A stretch of 64,000 nt of DNA. It comes from Flavisolibacter longurius. GTDB lineage: Bacteria; Bacteroidota; Bacteroidia; Chitinophagales; Chitinophagaceae. The position numbers and the translations under genes were made by a program. The stretch lies in the NCBI GenBank assembly GCA_014163555.1, contig JACJGO010000023.1, forward strand, positions 51,265 to 115,264, in the 5' to 3' direction. Every line of letters begins with the position of its first letter. Position 1 is the stretch's first letter. Shown in pieces: positions 50,442 through 60,419 of the stretch. The notes beneath the pieces were generated by a model. That model ran no database searches, was not told the DNA's origin, and was given only the letters and a program-made list of their open reading frames with translations.

Positions 50442-52166
50442 TTATTCGTATCCCGGATTTTGTTTTAATTGTGGTGACAGGTTGAGCACCGCCTGACCAA
50501 TTGGAAAAATTTCTGTGTGGTTGTCTGCGTCAGGTTGCTTATCCCACCAAATGCCTGAGTTGAATACACCCCAGCGAATCAGGTCGGTACGACGACGGCC
50601 TTCTACCAAAAACTCACGTCCCCACTCATCCAACATTTCCTGGTCATTCAGTTCAATACCACTGGGATCGTACAGACTCGGCGAGCCGGCAGGGTAGTTC
50701 CGCTGGCGGACTGCATTCAACAGTGTAGCCGCACCAGCTTTATCACCTTTCCGGTATTTGCATTCAGCGAGCATGTAATACACTTCGGCCAATCGAATCT
50801 CAGCATATGCAGAAGCGATTTTATTAGGATCATTGGAAGGATAAATGGGGTACTTTACAGGCCAGATACCCGAGTTATCATCGGCATGGTTCATATTGGA
50901 CACCTTATCAGCCAGCACTTGTCCGGGCGGTAAATCTCTGAACCAGCCTACCTGGTCGCGGGCAAAAATGGTATAACCACGGTTGCTTTTTACAAACTGG
51001 TTCGGGTTGTTGTGATAAGGAAGATAACCTACCAGAAACATCCCCTCTCGGGTACTGTTGCCCAGGTTTTTATAACGCTTCAGGCGAACATCATCTGGAT
51101 AGCGCTGAAACTTTACAAAGGGTTTTCCTAATGTAAAAGAGTATTCCACACTGTCTACATCTCTTCCGGGCTGCATCGCATAGCGAGTATTCATGCCGCC
51201 AAAATCAGTAAAACCAAAAAGATTATGTGCCTGGTGCGGAGCCATCCACCAATACATGCCCGAACTGTATTGCCAGTGTGTCAGTGAAAAACTTCCCGGG
51301 AAACCAAAAAGGACTTCAGAAGACTGCGAATTGTTGTAATCGAATGGACCGTCCCAACGGCTTGACAGAGCATAGTTGCCATATTCACCGGCGATAATGT
51401 TTTCGCAAATCGCAGCACATTCGGCGAACTTATCTTGCCCGATATACACCTTTGCATTGAGATACAAGCGGGCCAGTAAGGCAGCGGCGCCACCTTTTGT
51501 CCATCGGCCGATCGCATCGGCGCCCAATGCCTGTCTTGTGGGCAACCCGGGAATGGATTCCAGCAGCTCCTTTTCAATCCATTCAAATGTTTCCTGAGGT
51601 GAAGCTTGGGGTGGAGTCAGGCTCTCCCCTTTTACTTTTTTGATCAAGGGAATATTGCGGTACAGATCAAATGCACGCAGATGAAACCAGGCGCGCAGGG
51701 TGCGCAGCTCCGCAATGAAATCTGCCTTATCTGCTTCAGTCAAGTCAAATCTTGCCGGGTCAATAGATTGAATATCCTCTAAAGAATTAGTGGCTAGACT
51801 GGCTCCCTGGAAAAGGGCGTTCCACATGCCACTGGTAAATCCATCTTGGCTTGTCCAGGTATGATAGTGCATGCGTTGGTATAAACCACCGTCAAACCAG
51901 TCTCCTTCCCGGTTGGGTGTCATGATCTGGTCACCGGGCAACTCCTGGGCAAAAAACAAGTCCCCATTAGCACCACCCTGAATAGTCCAGTACCCATGCT
52001 CAAATGCCCGCAAGAAATCACGGATTACATCATCTTTGGTTTGAAGAAAATTTTCTGACGTAATGCGGTCGTATAGTGTTTCATCCAGTTTTGTACACCC
52101 ACCTGCAAAAAGTAGAAGAACGCAGCTAAACGTGATGTAGAATATATTTTTTGAAAAGAGTTTCAT
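50442..52166 (-). CDS. SusD/RagB-family outer membrane lipoprotein
   Basis: 574 residues. Lipobox LFAGGCTKLD, then the SusD start (LDETLYDRITSENFLQTKDDV), four tetratrico-like helical pairs (ELRTLRAWFHLRAFDLYRNIPLI, ALLARLYLNAKVYIG) and the C-terminal SusD domain ending in AYAEIRLAEVYYMLAECKYRKGD and EFLVEGRRRTDLIRWG. It forms the lid over the SusC channel and captures oligosaccharides. It is 17 bp after susC. No defect seen. Confidence 0.95.
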   Translation of the reverse strand: MKLFSKNIFYITFSCVLLLFAGGCTKLDETLYDRITSENFLQTKDDVIRDFLRAFEHGYWTIQGGANGDLFFAQELPGDQIMTPNREGDWFDGGLYQRMHYHTWTSQDGFTSGMWNALFQGASLATNSLEDIQSIDPARFDLTEADKADFIAELRTLRAWFHLRAFDLYRNIPLIKKVKGESLTPPQASPQETFEWIEKELLESIPGLPTRQALGADAIGRWTKGGAAALLARLYLNAKVYIGQDKFAECAAICENIIAGEYGNYALSSRWDGPFDYNNSQSSEVLFGFPGSFSLTHWQYSSGMYWWMAPHQAHNLFGFTDFGGMNTRYAMQPGRDVDSVEYSFTLGKPFVKFQRYPDDVRLKRYKNLGNSTREGMFLVGYLPYHNNPNQFVKSNRGYTIFARDQVGWFRDLPPGQVLADKVSNMNHADDNSGIWPVKYPIYPSNDPNKIASAYAEIRLAEVYYMLAECKYRKGDKAGAATLLNAVRQRNYPAGSPSLYDPSGIELNDQEMLDEWGREFLVEGRRRTDLIRWGVFNSGIWWDKQPDADNHTEIFPIGQAVLNLSPQLKQNPGYE

Positions 52167-52183
52167 TGCTTAGGATTTAATCG

Positions 52184-55141
52184 TTAGAATTTGAATTGCA
52201 AACCGGCAAGTAGCTGTAAGGAAGAAGGATAATAACTCAGAGATGAGCTGATACCCGGCGTTAATCCGTTAACATATATAGATTCAGGATCGCCACCGGT
52301 AAATCGTGTAAACGTATAGAGATTTCTTCCGGAGAGGTAAAATCTTCCGCCGTTAATGTATTTTACGGGTGATTTGAAATTGAAACCCAGTGTCACATTG
52401 TCAAGCTTTACGTAGTCACCCTGTTCCAGGAAATAATCAGACAAACTGGAGTATGTTTCAGGATTAGTCAGGGCCGCATACTTTCCGTTACCATAAGCAG
52501 AAGCCAGCACATTTGCTCCCCCTTGTGTTACCGGGGTACCAATATAAAATGCTGTTGTATTGAATAACTGGTAGCCGAACGCCCCTCTGAAATAAACCCC
52601 CAGGTCAAAATTTTTATAAGTGAATGTATTGCCGAGACTTGCTGTGAACTTCGGTAACCCATTTCCAACATATTGCTTGTCTTCCGTCTTTGCTAGGTTA
52701 CCTGGTATGATAGCCCCTTTGCTGTCATACACCAGCAGCCGTCCCGTAGCATCGATGCCAGCAGACTTTAGCATGTAAAAACTGCCGATCCTCCGACCTT
52801 CTTCCAGGCGTTGCGCAGAACCGGGTGAACCGGGAGCAGACATGAACACCATATCAACATAGTTCTGTCCCTGGTACGTGTCATTTGAGAAAGAAACAAA
52901 CTTGTTTTCGTTCGTCGCACCGGCAAACGTCAGGGCATAGGTAAAGTCTTTTGTCCGTACCGGGGTAGCAGATAACTGTAACTCCACACCATAGTTCTTC
53001 ATGGTGCCCACGTTGGCAAACGTGCTGCCTTGTACATTCGGCGGCACCGGAACATCATAATAGCCCAGCAGATCTTTGTTGGTGCGGATGTAATAGTTCA
53101 GACTTCCTGACAAGCGGTTCTTCAGTAACTCAAAGTCAAGACCAACATTGATGTTCTCCGCTTTTTCCCAACGCAAGTCATAGTTGGTATTCTGACTGGG
53201 GCCCCATACTTGGTAAGAAGTGCCATTGTACGTGTAATAGCCAAATCCTGAATAGGTATCAAGAGAAAGATAATTACCAAAATCCTGGTTGCCGGTAACA
53301 CCATAATCGGCACGCAATTTCAGCTCATTGATCCAGGAAACCTGCGGAAAGAACGATTCATTGGTGATTCTCCAGCCGACCGACGCCGCAGGGAAATAAC
53401 CCCACTTGTTCGCAAAACCAAACTTGGAAGACCCTTCACGGCGTAAGCTGGCAGAAAGAAAATAGGTCTTTAGATAGTCGTAATTCAAGCGACCAAAAAA
53501 TGCAATCAACTTTGAATCGCTTTTATAAGAACCAACGCCATTCTGCCCTACCAACAAGTTGTAAGCACCTGATCCCAGGTTGTTGTATGTTAACACATCA
53601 GAAGGAAAGCCCTGATTAGAGGCATTCAAACCAGAGGATGTAAAATAGTTGTATGAATAACCACCCAGTAAAATAAAAGAATGTGCGTTTAGGTTCAGGT
53701 TATAGTTACCAATCCACTCCAAGCTTCTGGAGTTGCTTTTGTTATAGTCACGGTTGGCAACGTTTCTTCCGCCGTTGGCATTGATCAGGCTTGTGTTGTA
53801 CGAAGGTGTAAAACCAAACCAGAAGAAATCCTGGGTTTGCTCACCTATGGTCAGCTGTGTATATAAATTGCGCAGGAGGTTTAGTCTGAAATTACCACTC
53901 CAATCCAGGTATTTACCCTCGGTGCCACTAAGTACAGTGTAGGCTTCTTCCACCGGGTTGTAAGCGCCGGAAAAACCTGTGTTGATGTTGTTATACTTCA
54001 GCGGGTTGGAAGGATCCATCACCGGCAGTGTTGGATTCAGCACAAGACTTTGGGTAAAGGCACCAAAGGTTGCCTGGTTCGATTTCAAATAACGAGGCGC
54101 AAGGGTAACGCCGACGGAATACAGATTATTGGCGGATGTATGATTCAGATTCAGTCTTGCGCCATATTCCTGTTTGGTCGCCCTGAGATCAAGTCCTTGT
54201 GCGTTACGAAAATCAAATGAAACAATATAATTGCTCCTTGCGCTGTTTCCACCTGAAAATTGCAAGGTTTGTTTATGTGATAAGGCGTAATCTCTGGTCA
54301 CTTCCTTAAACCAGTCCGTATTGCCACCAAAATCCACACCGCGGTTATGTTGTAAAAACGCATCCCGTGAAAGCACATTCAACCTGTTCGTTGGCAGATC
54401 AAAACTTGCATAACCATCGTAAAAAGCCTGTGTCTGTCCCGTTCCTTTTTTGGTGGTGATCAGAATAACCCCATTGCTGCCCCTTGTTCCATAAATAGCT
54501 GACGCTGCCCCACCCTTAAGGATATCAATTGATTCAATATCGTTTTGATTGAGGTTATCGACATTCCCACCTGGAACACCATTGATAACATACAAGGGAC
54601 CGAGTCCAGCGAACCGCGATGAAACGCCCCGAAGCTGGATGTTAGGTGAAGAGTTCGGGTCGGCCGGCGACGTATTCACCACCGAGAGCCCCGCTACTTT
54701 GCCTTGAATTGACATCAACGCACTGTTACCCGTAGCAGGCAGTAAATCTTTTGAAGAAAGGTGCGTTACCGCACTGGTCACCTCTTTTTTATTCAGGGTT
54801 CCATAGCCAACAGCAACCACGGTGACATCGGCTAGACTTCCTGCCGCGGGCTGAAGTATCACGCTGATAGGTCCGTTGCCGATAGCCACTTCCTGACGCA
54901 CAAAATTGACGTGGCTGATTACGAGAGTGGTGGCATTTGCCGGTACACGCAGTGAAAACGCTCCGTTGTCTGCCGTTTGGACACCCGAGCCTATTCCTTT
55001 TGCAACAACGGTTGCGTTGGCAACAGGAGCGCCAGCAGAATCCTTAACTACACCGGCAACTTGCTTTTCCTGAGCAAATGCACTACCTCTAAAGAAGAGC
55101 AAAGACAGAAAAAGGCAATAAAGCAGTCGTTTCATTTTCAT
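52184..55141 (-). CDS. SusC/RagA-type TonB-dependent transporter
   Basis: 985 residues, the first gene of the locus. Signal peptide up to SAFAQEK; a carboxypeptidase-like domain (about 27-110, VAGVVKDSAGAPVANATVVAKG); the plug (about 115-225, with QLRGVSSRFAGLGPLYVINGVPGG and GGAASAIYGTRGSNGVILITTKKG); then the 22-strand barrel ending in LLAGLQFKF. It imports oligosaccharides across the outer membrane with energy from TonB. No STN domain is present, so control through an anti-sigma factor is not expected; the divergent HTCS is the likely regulator. Start ATG at 55141, with CTTAACGATTAAA a short way upstream. Confidence 0.96.
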   Translation of the reverse strand: MKMKRLLYCLFLSLLFFRGSAFAQEKQVAGVVKDSAGAPVANATVVAKGIGSGVQTADNGAFSLRVPANATTLVISHVNFVRQEVAIGNGPISVILQPAAGSLADVTVVAVGYGTLNKKEVTSAVTHLSSKDLLPATGNSALMSIQGKVAGLSVVNTSPADPNSSPNIQLRGVSSRFAGLGPLYVINGVPGGNVDNLNQNDIESIDILKGGAASAIYGTRGSNGVILITTKKGTGQTQAFYDGYASFDLPTNRLNVLSRDAFLQHNRGVDFGGNTDWFKEVTRDYALSHKQTLQFSGGNSARSNYIVSFDFRNAQGLDLRATKQEYGARLNLNHTSANNLYSVGVTLAPRYLKSNQATFGAFTQSLVLNPTLPVMDPSNPLKYNNINTGFSGAYNPVEEAYTVLSGTEGKYLDWSGNFRLNLLRNLYTQLTIGEQTQDFFWFGFTPSYNTSLINANGGRNVANRDYNKSNSRSLEWIGNYNLNLNAHSFILLGGYSYNYFTSSGLNASNQGFPSDVLTYNNLGSGAYNLLVGQNGVGSYKSDSKLIAFFGRLNYDYLKTYFLSASLRREGSSKFGFANKWGYFPAASVGWRITNESFFPQVSWINELKLRADYGVTGNQDFGNYLSLDTYSGFGYYTYNGTSYQVWGPSQNTNYDLRWEKAENINVGLDFELLKNRLSGSLNYYIRTNKDLLGYYDVPVPPNVQGSTFANVGTMKNYGVELQLSATPVRTKDFTYALTFAGATNENKFVSFSNDTYQGQNYVDMVFMSAPGSPGSAQRLEEGRRIGSFYMLKSAGIDATGRLLVYDSKGAIIPGNLAKTEDKQYVGNGLPKFTASLGNTFTYKNFDLGVYFRGAFGYQLFNTTAFYIGTPVTQGGANVLASAYGNGKYAALTNPETYSSLSDYFLEQGDYVKLDNVTLGFNFKSPVKYINGGRFYLSGRNLYTFTRFTGGDPESIYVNGLTPGISSSLSYYPSSLQLLAGLQFKF

Positions 55142-55651
55142 GTGATTTTATTTTTAATCGTTAAGCTTTCCTAAAGCCGAGAAAAAGAAGGTTGGATACT
55201 GGTAAACGGAAGAAGGACTTATAGTCGAATCGATCAACTATTCCGATTGCGATGCTGATAAGGATCTTGTTTGAAAATGCAAATGGCAAGTTTGAGATGC
55301 TATTCTCAGCAAACGTGCCACCTGTAAAAGTGCAAGAAGAGACAGAAACAATTTCATATAGCATAAAGAAGGCAATAAATCATACAAAATGGACCCTATC
55401 TACCGAAACAGAGCAACATAAATCATTTTACTTTTTCAAAAAGTAATTTTCGTTTCAGTGACAGCAGTTCGATTGCAGCGTCAATCTGAGCCAAAAGAAC
55501 TTCATTCCATGGGCAATGACTTATCATAGCGTTTCAACTTTTTATCAAAACGTATCAATTTCATAAAATAGCGGAAAACCAAGCCTGGAAAGCGTTTACT
55601 GTCTATTTTGTTCGTATTCTTGATGGTGTTTTAGTCTACGGCAACTTTTTC
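55142..55651. promoter_or_regulatory. Divergent control region between susC and the HTCS
   Basis: About 510 bp without a gene. Close to the HTCS start lie TATCAT (55522), TATCAA (55543) and TATCAA (55553), spaced 21 and 10 bases, all in one orientation. These helically phased direct repeats could be binding sites for the AraC domain of the HTCS. Confidence 0.4.
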
Positions 55652-58600
55652 ATGCACCAGTGTAATAAACTTTTTTTAGTCTTTGTACTCGCTTCTTTTG
55701 CCACAATCTGTGCAAAGGCACAATCCTATTATTTCCGCAATTACCAGGTGAACAATGGTGTCTCCAGCAACACCATCACCTGCATGCTCCAAGATAAAAA
55801 AGGGTTTATGTGGTATGGGACCCGCAATGGTCTGAACCGCTTTGACGGCTCTACGTTCCACGTCTTCAGAAACAATAGCGCTGAAGCAAACAGTTTGGGA
55901 AGCAACTCAATTTTAAGCTTGTTTGAGGATGAAACAGAGAACCTCTGGATAGGCACCTACAAAGGCATATCAATATACAATCCGATAACAGAACGATTTA
56001 CTCCTTTTCAACAGTTGGGACAGGTTGAGATACGGGCAATTAAAGGTGACAGGGACGCCAACATTTGGATGATTGCTGATCAGGTGCTTTACAAATACAG
56101 TTCCCGAAGTAAAAAATTAATACCCTATACTTTCCCGGATGCATCAACGTCTACTATCGCCATTTCACCTAATGGAACGCTTTGGGCTGTAACCAGTACT
56201 GGTATTCTTAAGAAATACAACGCAGGGAGAGATACATTTACGGATTACACCGCTGTCAGTCTTCTCTTTAAAAATCCGATTAATTCCATTCAGGACGTGT
56301 ACCCACTAAGCGATTCTACGGTAATTGTCGGAACAATGTACAATGCGTTACTGTTCAATGCCACAACTGGAACAATCCGCAATCTATTCAGGGAAGCAGG
56401 GCTAACAAAAAATATACAAGTACACCAGATTCTAAAACAAGCGGAAGACGAATACTGGTTCGGCACTGAGACTGGGTTGTATGTGGTAAATCCCTCACGT
56501 AAAAAAGCGACCCTGATCCAGAAAGGCAGGGAAGATCCCTATTCGCTTACGGATAATGTGATTTACGCTTTGTACAAGGACCGGGAGGGCGGCACCTGGA
56601 TTGGAACATTTTTTGGCGGCATCAATTATTTTTCGAAACAATACAACCAGTTCCAAAAATTTTTTCCTCACAGTGGCCGCAACAATTTAAGCGGAAGCCT
56701 GGTGCATGAGATCTGTAGTGATCAGTATGGCAGTATCTGGATAGGAACCGAAGACGCTGGACTCAACAAACTGGACCCGAAAACTGGGACTATCCAACAT
56801 TTCATGCCTAATGGTGAAGGTAGTATCGCTTACTCCAACCTGCACGGCCTGCTGGCAACCGGGAACGAATTATGGATTGGAACCTACGAGCATGGTTTGG
56901 ACGTCATGGACCTTCGAACAAAGAAAATAATTCGTCATTACGATGCAAACACAGGTCCCAGTTCTCTGTCGAGCAATTTTATTGTCACCCTTTATGAGAC
57001 ACGCAACAAAGAAATTCTTGTTGGAACGTGGAACGGCTTATATCGTTATAACCGAGAGAATAATAATTTTAAGGCTGACCCATTTTTTAATGTACAAATC
57101 CAATCCATACATGAGGACAGTGAAGGCACTTTATGGATAGCGTCCTATGGGAAAGGCATTTATTATTACAATGAAAAAAACGGACAGAAAGGAGTCTTCA
57201 GACATGAAGCAGGTAATCACAACAGCCTTTCCAATAACTACGTCAACAGTCTTTACGAAGACAGCCAGGAAAATCTTTGGTTTTGCACAGAAGGAGGCCT
57301 GACAAAACTGAATAAACGCACAAAGGTTTTTACGCGTTACAGTGTGCCCATTGGTTTGCCCGACAACCAGGTATTCCGCATTCAAGAAGATCAAAACAAA
57401 AATTTTTGGGTATCCACAGCAAGAGGCCTTGTCTTTTTTAATCCAGCAGTTAAAGATGTCCGGGTTTATACCACAGCAGATGGCTTAATCAGTAACCAGT
57501 TTAATTACAACTCTTCTTTCCGTGCGGCTGATGGCACACTGTATTTTGGAACGGTGAATGGAATGATAAGCTTCAATCCAAAAATGTTTATTAAAAACTC
57601 GTTTGTTCCACCAGTTTACATAACAGGGATCCAGGTAAACAATCAAAATATTTTGGTGGATAAAGACAACTCCCCTCTTACAACTTCCATCATATATGCC
57701 AAATCCATTTTCCTTCCGCATGATAGCTCAACACTTAGTTTTGAGGTTGCTGCCCTGAGCTATGTCACTCCCGAATTAAATACATACCGGTACAAGATGG
57801 ACGGTTATGATAAAAACTGGACAACGATCTCTGATAACAGAAAAATATATTACACCAAACTCCCGCCTGGTAATTATACTTTTCGTGTAAAAGGTTCCAG
57901 TGGCGGCGAAATATGGAATGAAAAAGAGGTTAGGTTTGCCATTCATATTGCTCCCCCCATCTGGGCCAGCATATGGGCATATGCCCTCTACGTTCTGCTA
58001 GCCTCAGTCATTATCTTTACCATTGTACGGTATTATCACCTGGCACAAAAAGAAAAGAACAAACGTAGGTTTGAATCGTTTGAGCGGGAAAAAGAAAAAG
58101 AAATTTACAAATCGAAAATCGATTTTTTCACCAATGTGGCGCATGAGATCAGAACGCCCCTAACCCTGATTAAATTACCGTTTGACAAACTGTTGAACAG
58201 GATGCATGATCCAGAAATAAATGAGACGTTATATACCATGAAAAAAAACATCAACCGTCTTGTTGACCTCACCAATCAGTTATTGGACTTCCGCAAGGCA
58301 GAGGCCAATAATCTTACACTGAACTTTTCAAAAACCGATATCAATGATGCCATCAAAGAAGTTAGCGAGGCTTTCAAACCGATAGCGGAAGAAAAAAACA
58401 TCCAGTATAAAATTGAACTTCCACGTATCTCCTTGCAGGCCTTTGTGGATCAGGAAGCCTTTCAAAAAATTCTCAGCAATTTATTTAGCAACGCCATCAA
58501 GTATGCAGAAGGCAGTGTAGTCGTTCAACTCTTGCCTTTCAGCAGCGAGGATAATTACTTTCACCTGCAGGTAAAAAATGATGGCAAACCTATTCCAGCA

Positions 58601-59638
58601 GAATTGAAAGAAAAAATTTTTGAGCCTTTCTATCGCATCAAGGAGACAGAAAAGCAGGAAGGGACAGGAATTGGTTTGGCTCTTTCCCGTTCTCTAGCGG
58701 AACTGCACAAAGGGTCATTGGAATTTTGTCCGTGCGGTAACACTGACAATGTTTTCCTGCTTTCCCTGCCTATACACCAAGAAACAGAATTAAACTTTAG
58801 TGAAGAAAAAGTAGAAACCCCGCAAGAAGTTCAACATGAAGAAGACTTCAGTGAAGCACAAAATAATGAACGACCCTCCATCCTATTGGTGGAAGACAAT
58901 AAAGAAATCCTTGACTTTGTAGGGAAAGAATTAAAATTAAAATACAACATTCGAAAGGCGTTCAACGGCCAAGAAGCGATTGATATCCTAGTAAAAGAAA
59001 ACATCCAACTTGTTATCAGCGATATCATGATGCCGGTGATGAATGGAATTGATCTGTGTAAACGAGTAAAGACAGATCTCCAATTCAGTCACATTCCATT
59101 GATTCTATTGACAGCAAAAAATACCTTAGGGTCCAGGATTGAAGGTTTGGAAGTGGGCGCAGACGCCTACTTAGAAAAACCGTTTTCCATTGATCATTTG
59201 CAGGCTCAGGTTTCCAATCTATTGATTAACCGGCAAATCGTGAAAGAATACTTTGCTCGCTCGCCACTTACGCATCTAAAAGGAATTGCCTGCTCCACGG
59301 CTGATAAAAATTTCCTGGAAGAATTAAATAGCATTATTTCGGACAACATCACTAACATGGATCTGGATGTGGAACAGTTGTCAAAATTGCTCAACATGAG
59401 CCGGCCAACACTGTATCGTAAGATCAAAGCCCTGTCTAATCTTTCACCCAATGAACTCATCAATCTTTCTAGATTAAAGAAGGCGGCAGAATTACTATCC
59501 AGCGGAAAATATAAGATTAATGAAGTGTCTTCGATGGTTGGATATACGGTGCAGGGGAATTTTACAAGGGACTTTCAGCGGCAGTTTGGTGTTACGCCTT
59601 CGGGTTATCTGCAAAAGCTTCAGGAAGAAAAAGTATAA
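55652..59638 (+). CDS. Hybrid two-component system regulator (HTCS)
   Basis: 1328 residues in one chain. Signal peptide (about 1-24), a double-propeller sensor of reg_prop repeats (about 30-690; for example GTRNGLNRFDG, GTYKGISIYNP, GTEDAGLNKLDP), a Y_Y_Y domain (about 690-765), a membrane helix (about 770-793), the phosphoacceptor (VAHEIRTPLTLI, His about 831), the ATP domain (NLFSNAIKYAEG, GTGIGLALSRS), a receiver with the phosphorylatable Asp in VISDIMMPV (about 1123), and an AraC DNA-binding domain (about 1215-1328). It should sense a breakdown product in the periplasm and switch on the divergent susC operon. All motifs are intact. Confidence 0.95.
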   Translation: MHQCNKLFLVFVLASFATICAKAQSYYFRNYQVNNGVSSNTITCMLQDKKGFMWYGTRNGLNRFDGSTFHVFRNNSAEANSLGSNSILSLFEDETENLWIGTYKGISIYNPITERFTPFQQLGQVEIRAIKGDRDANIWMIADQVLYKYSSRSKKLIPYTFPDASTSTIAISPNGTLWAVTSTGILKKYNAGRDTFTDYTAVSLLFKNPINSIQDVYPLSDSTVIVGTMYNALLFNATTGTIRNLFREAGLTKNIQVHQILKQAEDEYWFGTETGLYVVNPSRKKATLIQKGREDPYSLTDNVIYALYKDREGGTWIGTFFGGINYFSKQYNQFQKFFPHSGRNNLSGSLVHEICSDQYGSIWIGTEDAGLNKLDPKTGTIQHFMPNGEGSIAYSNLHGLLATGNELWIGTYEHGLDVMDLRTKKIIRHYDANTGPSSLSSNFIVTLYETRNKEILVGTWNGLYRYNRENNNFKADPFFNVQIQSIHEDSEGTLWIASYGKGIYYYNEKNGQKGVFRHEAGNHNSLSNNYVNSLYEDSQENLWFCTEGGLTKLNKRTKVFTRYSVPIGLPDNQVFRIQEDQNKNFWVSTARGLVFFNPAVKDVRVYTTADGLISNQFNYNSSFRAADGTLYFGTVNGMISFNPKMFIKNSFVPPVYITGIQVNNQNILVDKDNSPLTTSIIYAKSIFLPHDSSTLSFEVAALSYVTPELNTYRYKMDGYDKNWTTISDNRKIYYTKLPPGNYTFRVKGSSGGEIWNEKEVRFAIHIAPPIWASIWAYALYVLLASVIIFTIVRYYHLAQKEKNKRRFESFEREKEKEIYKSKIDFFTNVAHEIRTPLTLIKLPFDKLLNRMHDPEINETLYTMKKNINRLVDLTNQLLDFRKAEANNLTLNFSKTDINDAIKEVSEAFKPIAEEKNIQYKIELPRISLQAFVDQEAFQKILSNLFSNAIKYAEGSVVVQLLPFSSEDNYFHLQVKNDGKPIPAELKEKIFEPFYRIKETEKQEGTGIGLALSRSLAELHKGSLEFCPCGNTDNVFLLSLPIHQETELNFSEEKVETPQEVQHEEDFSEAQNNERPSILLVEDNKEILDFVGKELKLKYNIRKAFNGQEAIDILVKENIQLVISDIMMPVMNGIDLCKRVKTDLQFSHIPLILLTAKNTLGSRIEGLEVGADAYLEKPFSIDHLQAQVSNLLINRQIVKEYFARSPLTHLKGIACSTADKNFLEELNSIISDNITNMDLDVEQLSKLLNMSRPTLYRKIKALSNLSPNELINLSRLKKAAELLSSGKYKINEVSSMVGYTVQGNFTRDFQRQFGVTPSGYLQKLQEEKV

Positions 59639-60419
59639 TATTTGAAATAGTTGTTCAATGTACAGAATATGGATAAAAATACTTGCACATACCCAATGCT
59701 ATACTTTCAAATTCCTGAATATTGGCGCTGCTGGCATTATACGACGAGCAGCTATAGAAGTTGTTTAACCTACTGAAGTGTGATTCCTCACCTATTCGCA
59801 TTTGGTAAAATCGAGCAATAATTGCTTTGGTGTACCGAAGGACAACACTTGTATGTAACTTTACATAAGCTCTTGACATGCCCTTGAGTATACAGAATAA
59901 TCATTCAGCAAATTCGCCATTCTTCTCAAACCAATAAAGAAGAAGTTCGGGTTTGGTATCAGCGGGCTCACTGACTAAACCTTCTATGGCTTCAGGTCAA
60001 TGAATTAGAAGGTAATATTGATTTAGGAAGAAGTGATTCTTCTTATTTATTAATTCCAATAAGCTGATTTTCACCACAGAAATGGTTCAAGTACAACAAG
60101 GTTGCCTCGACCCTGCTGGCCTTCAGGGTATCACAGGTGCAAGCAATAAATTTTACCCTAATATTGGTACTTGTAAAGAACTTCGACATTGACGTCGTAT
60201 TATTCGCAGCCTTGCAGAGCAGCTTATTAGGCAGTTCCTGTGTATACTATCGTTGTAAAAGCAAACTCATTCTTGCTAGTTTTAAGTTTATAATCTGTAA
60301 AGAACCAATGGGAAAAAAGAGGTTGATTTATAGGTGATCATTCTCTTTCAAAGTAAAACCAACTGTACCGATCACACCACAACATTTATAATGCTGATTT
60401 TCGTTTATTTTCAGTTTAT
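59639..60419. other. Gap of about 780 bp with no gene seen
   Basis: No frame with coding character on either strand. It separates the glycan locus from the molybdenum cofactor cluster and holds the moeA promoter at its right end. No clear terminator for the HTCS was found. Confidence 0.55.

Noticed and set aside
59655..59879. 74-codon minus-strand frame after the HTCS
   Set aside because: No recognisable domain or start region; likely chance.
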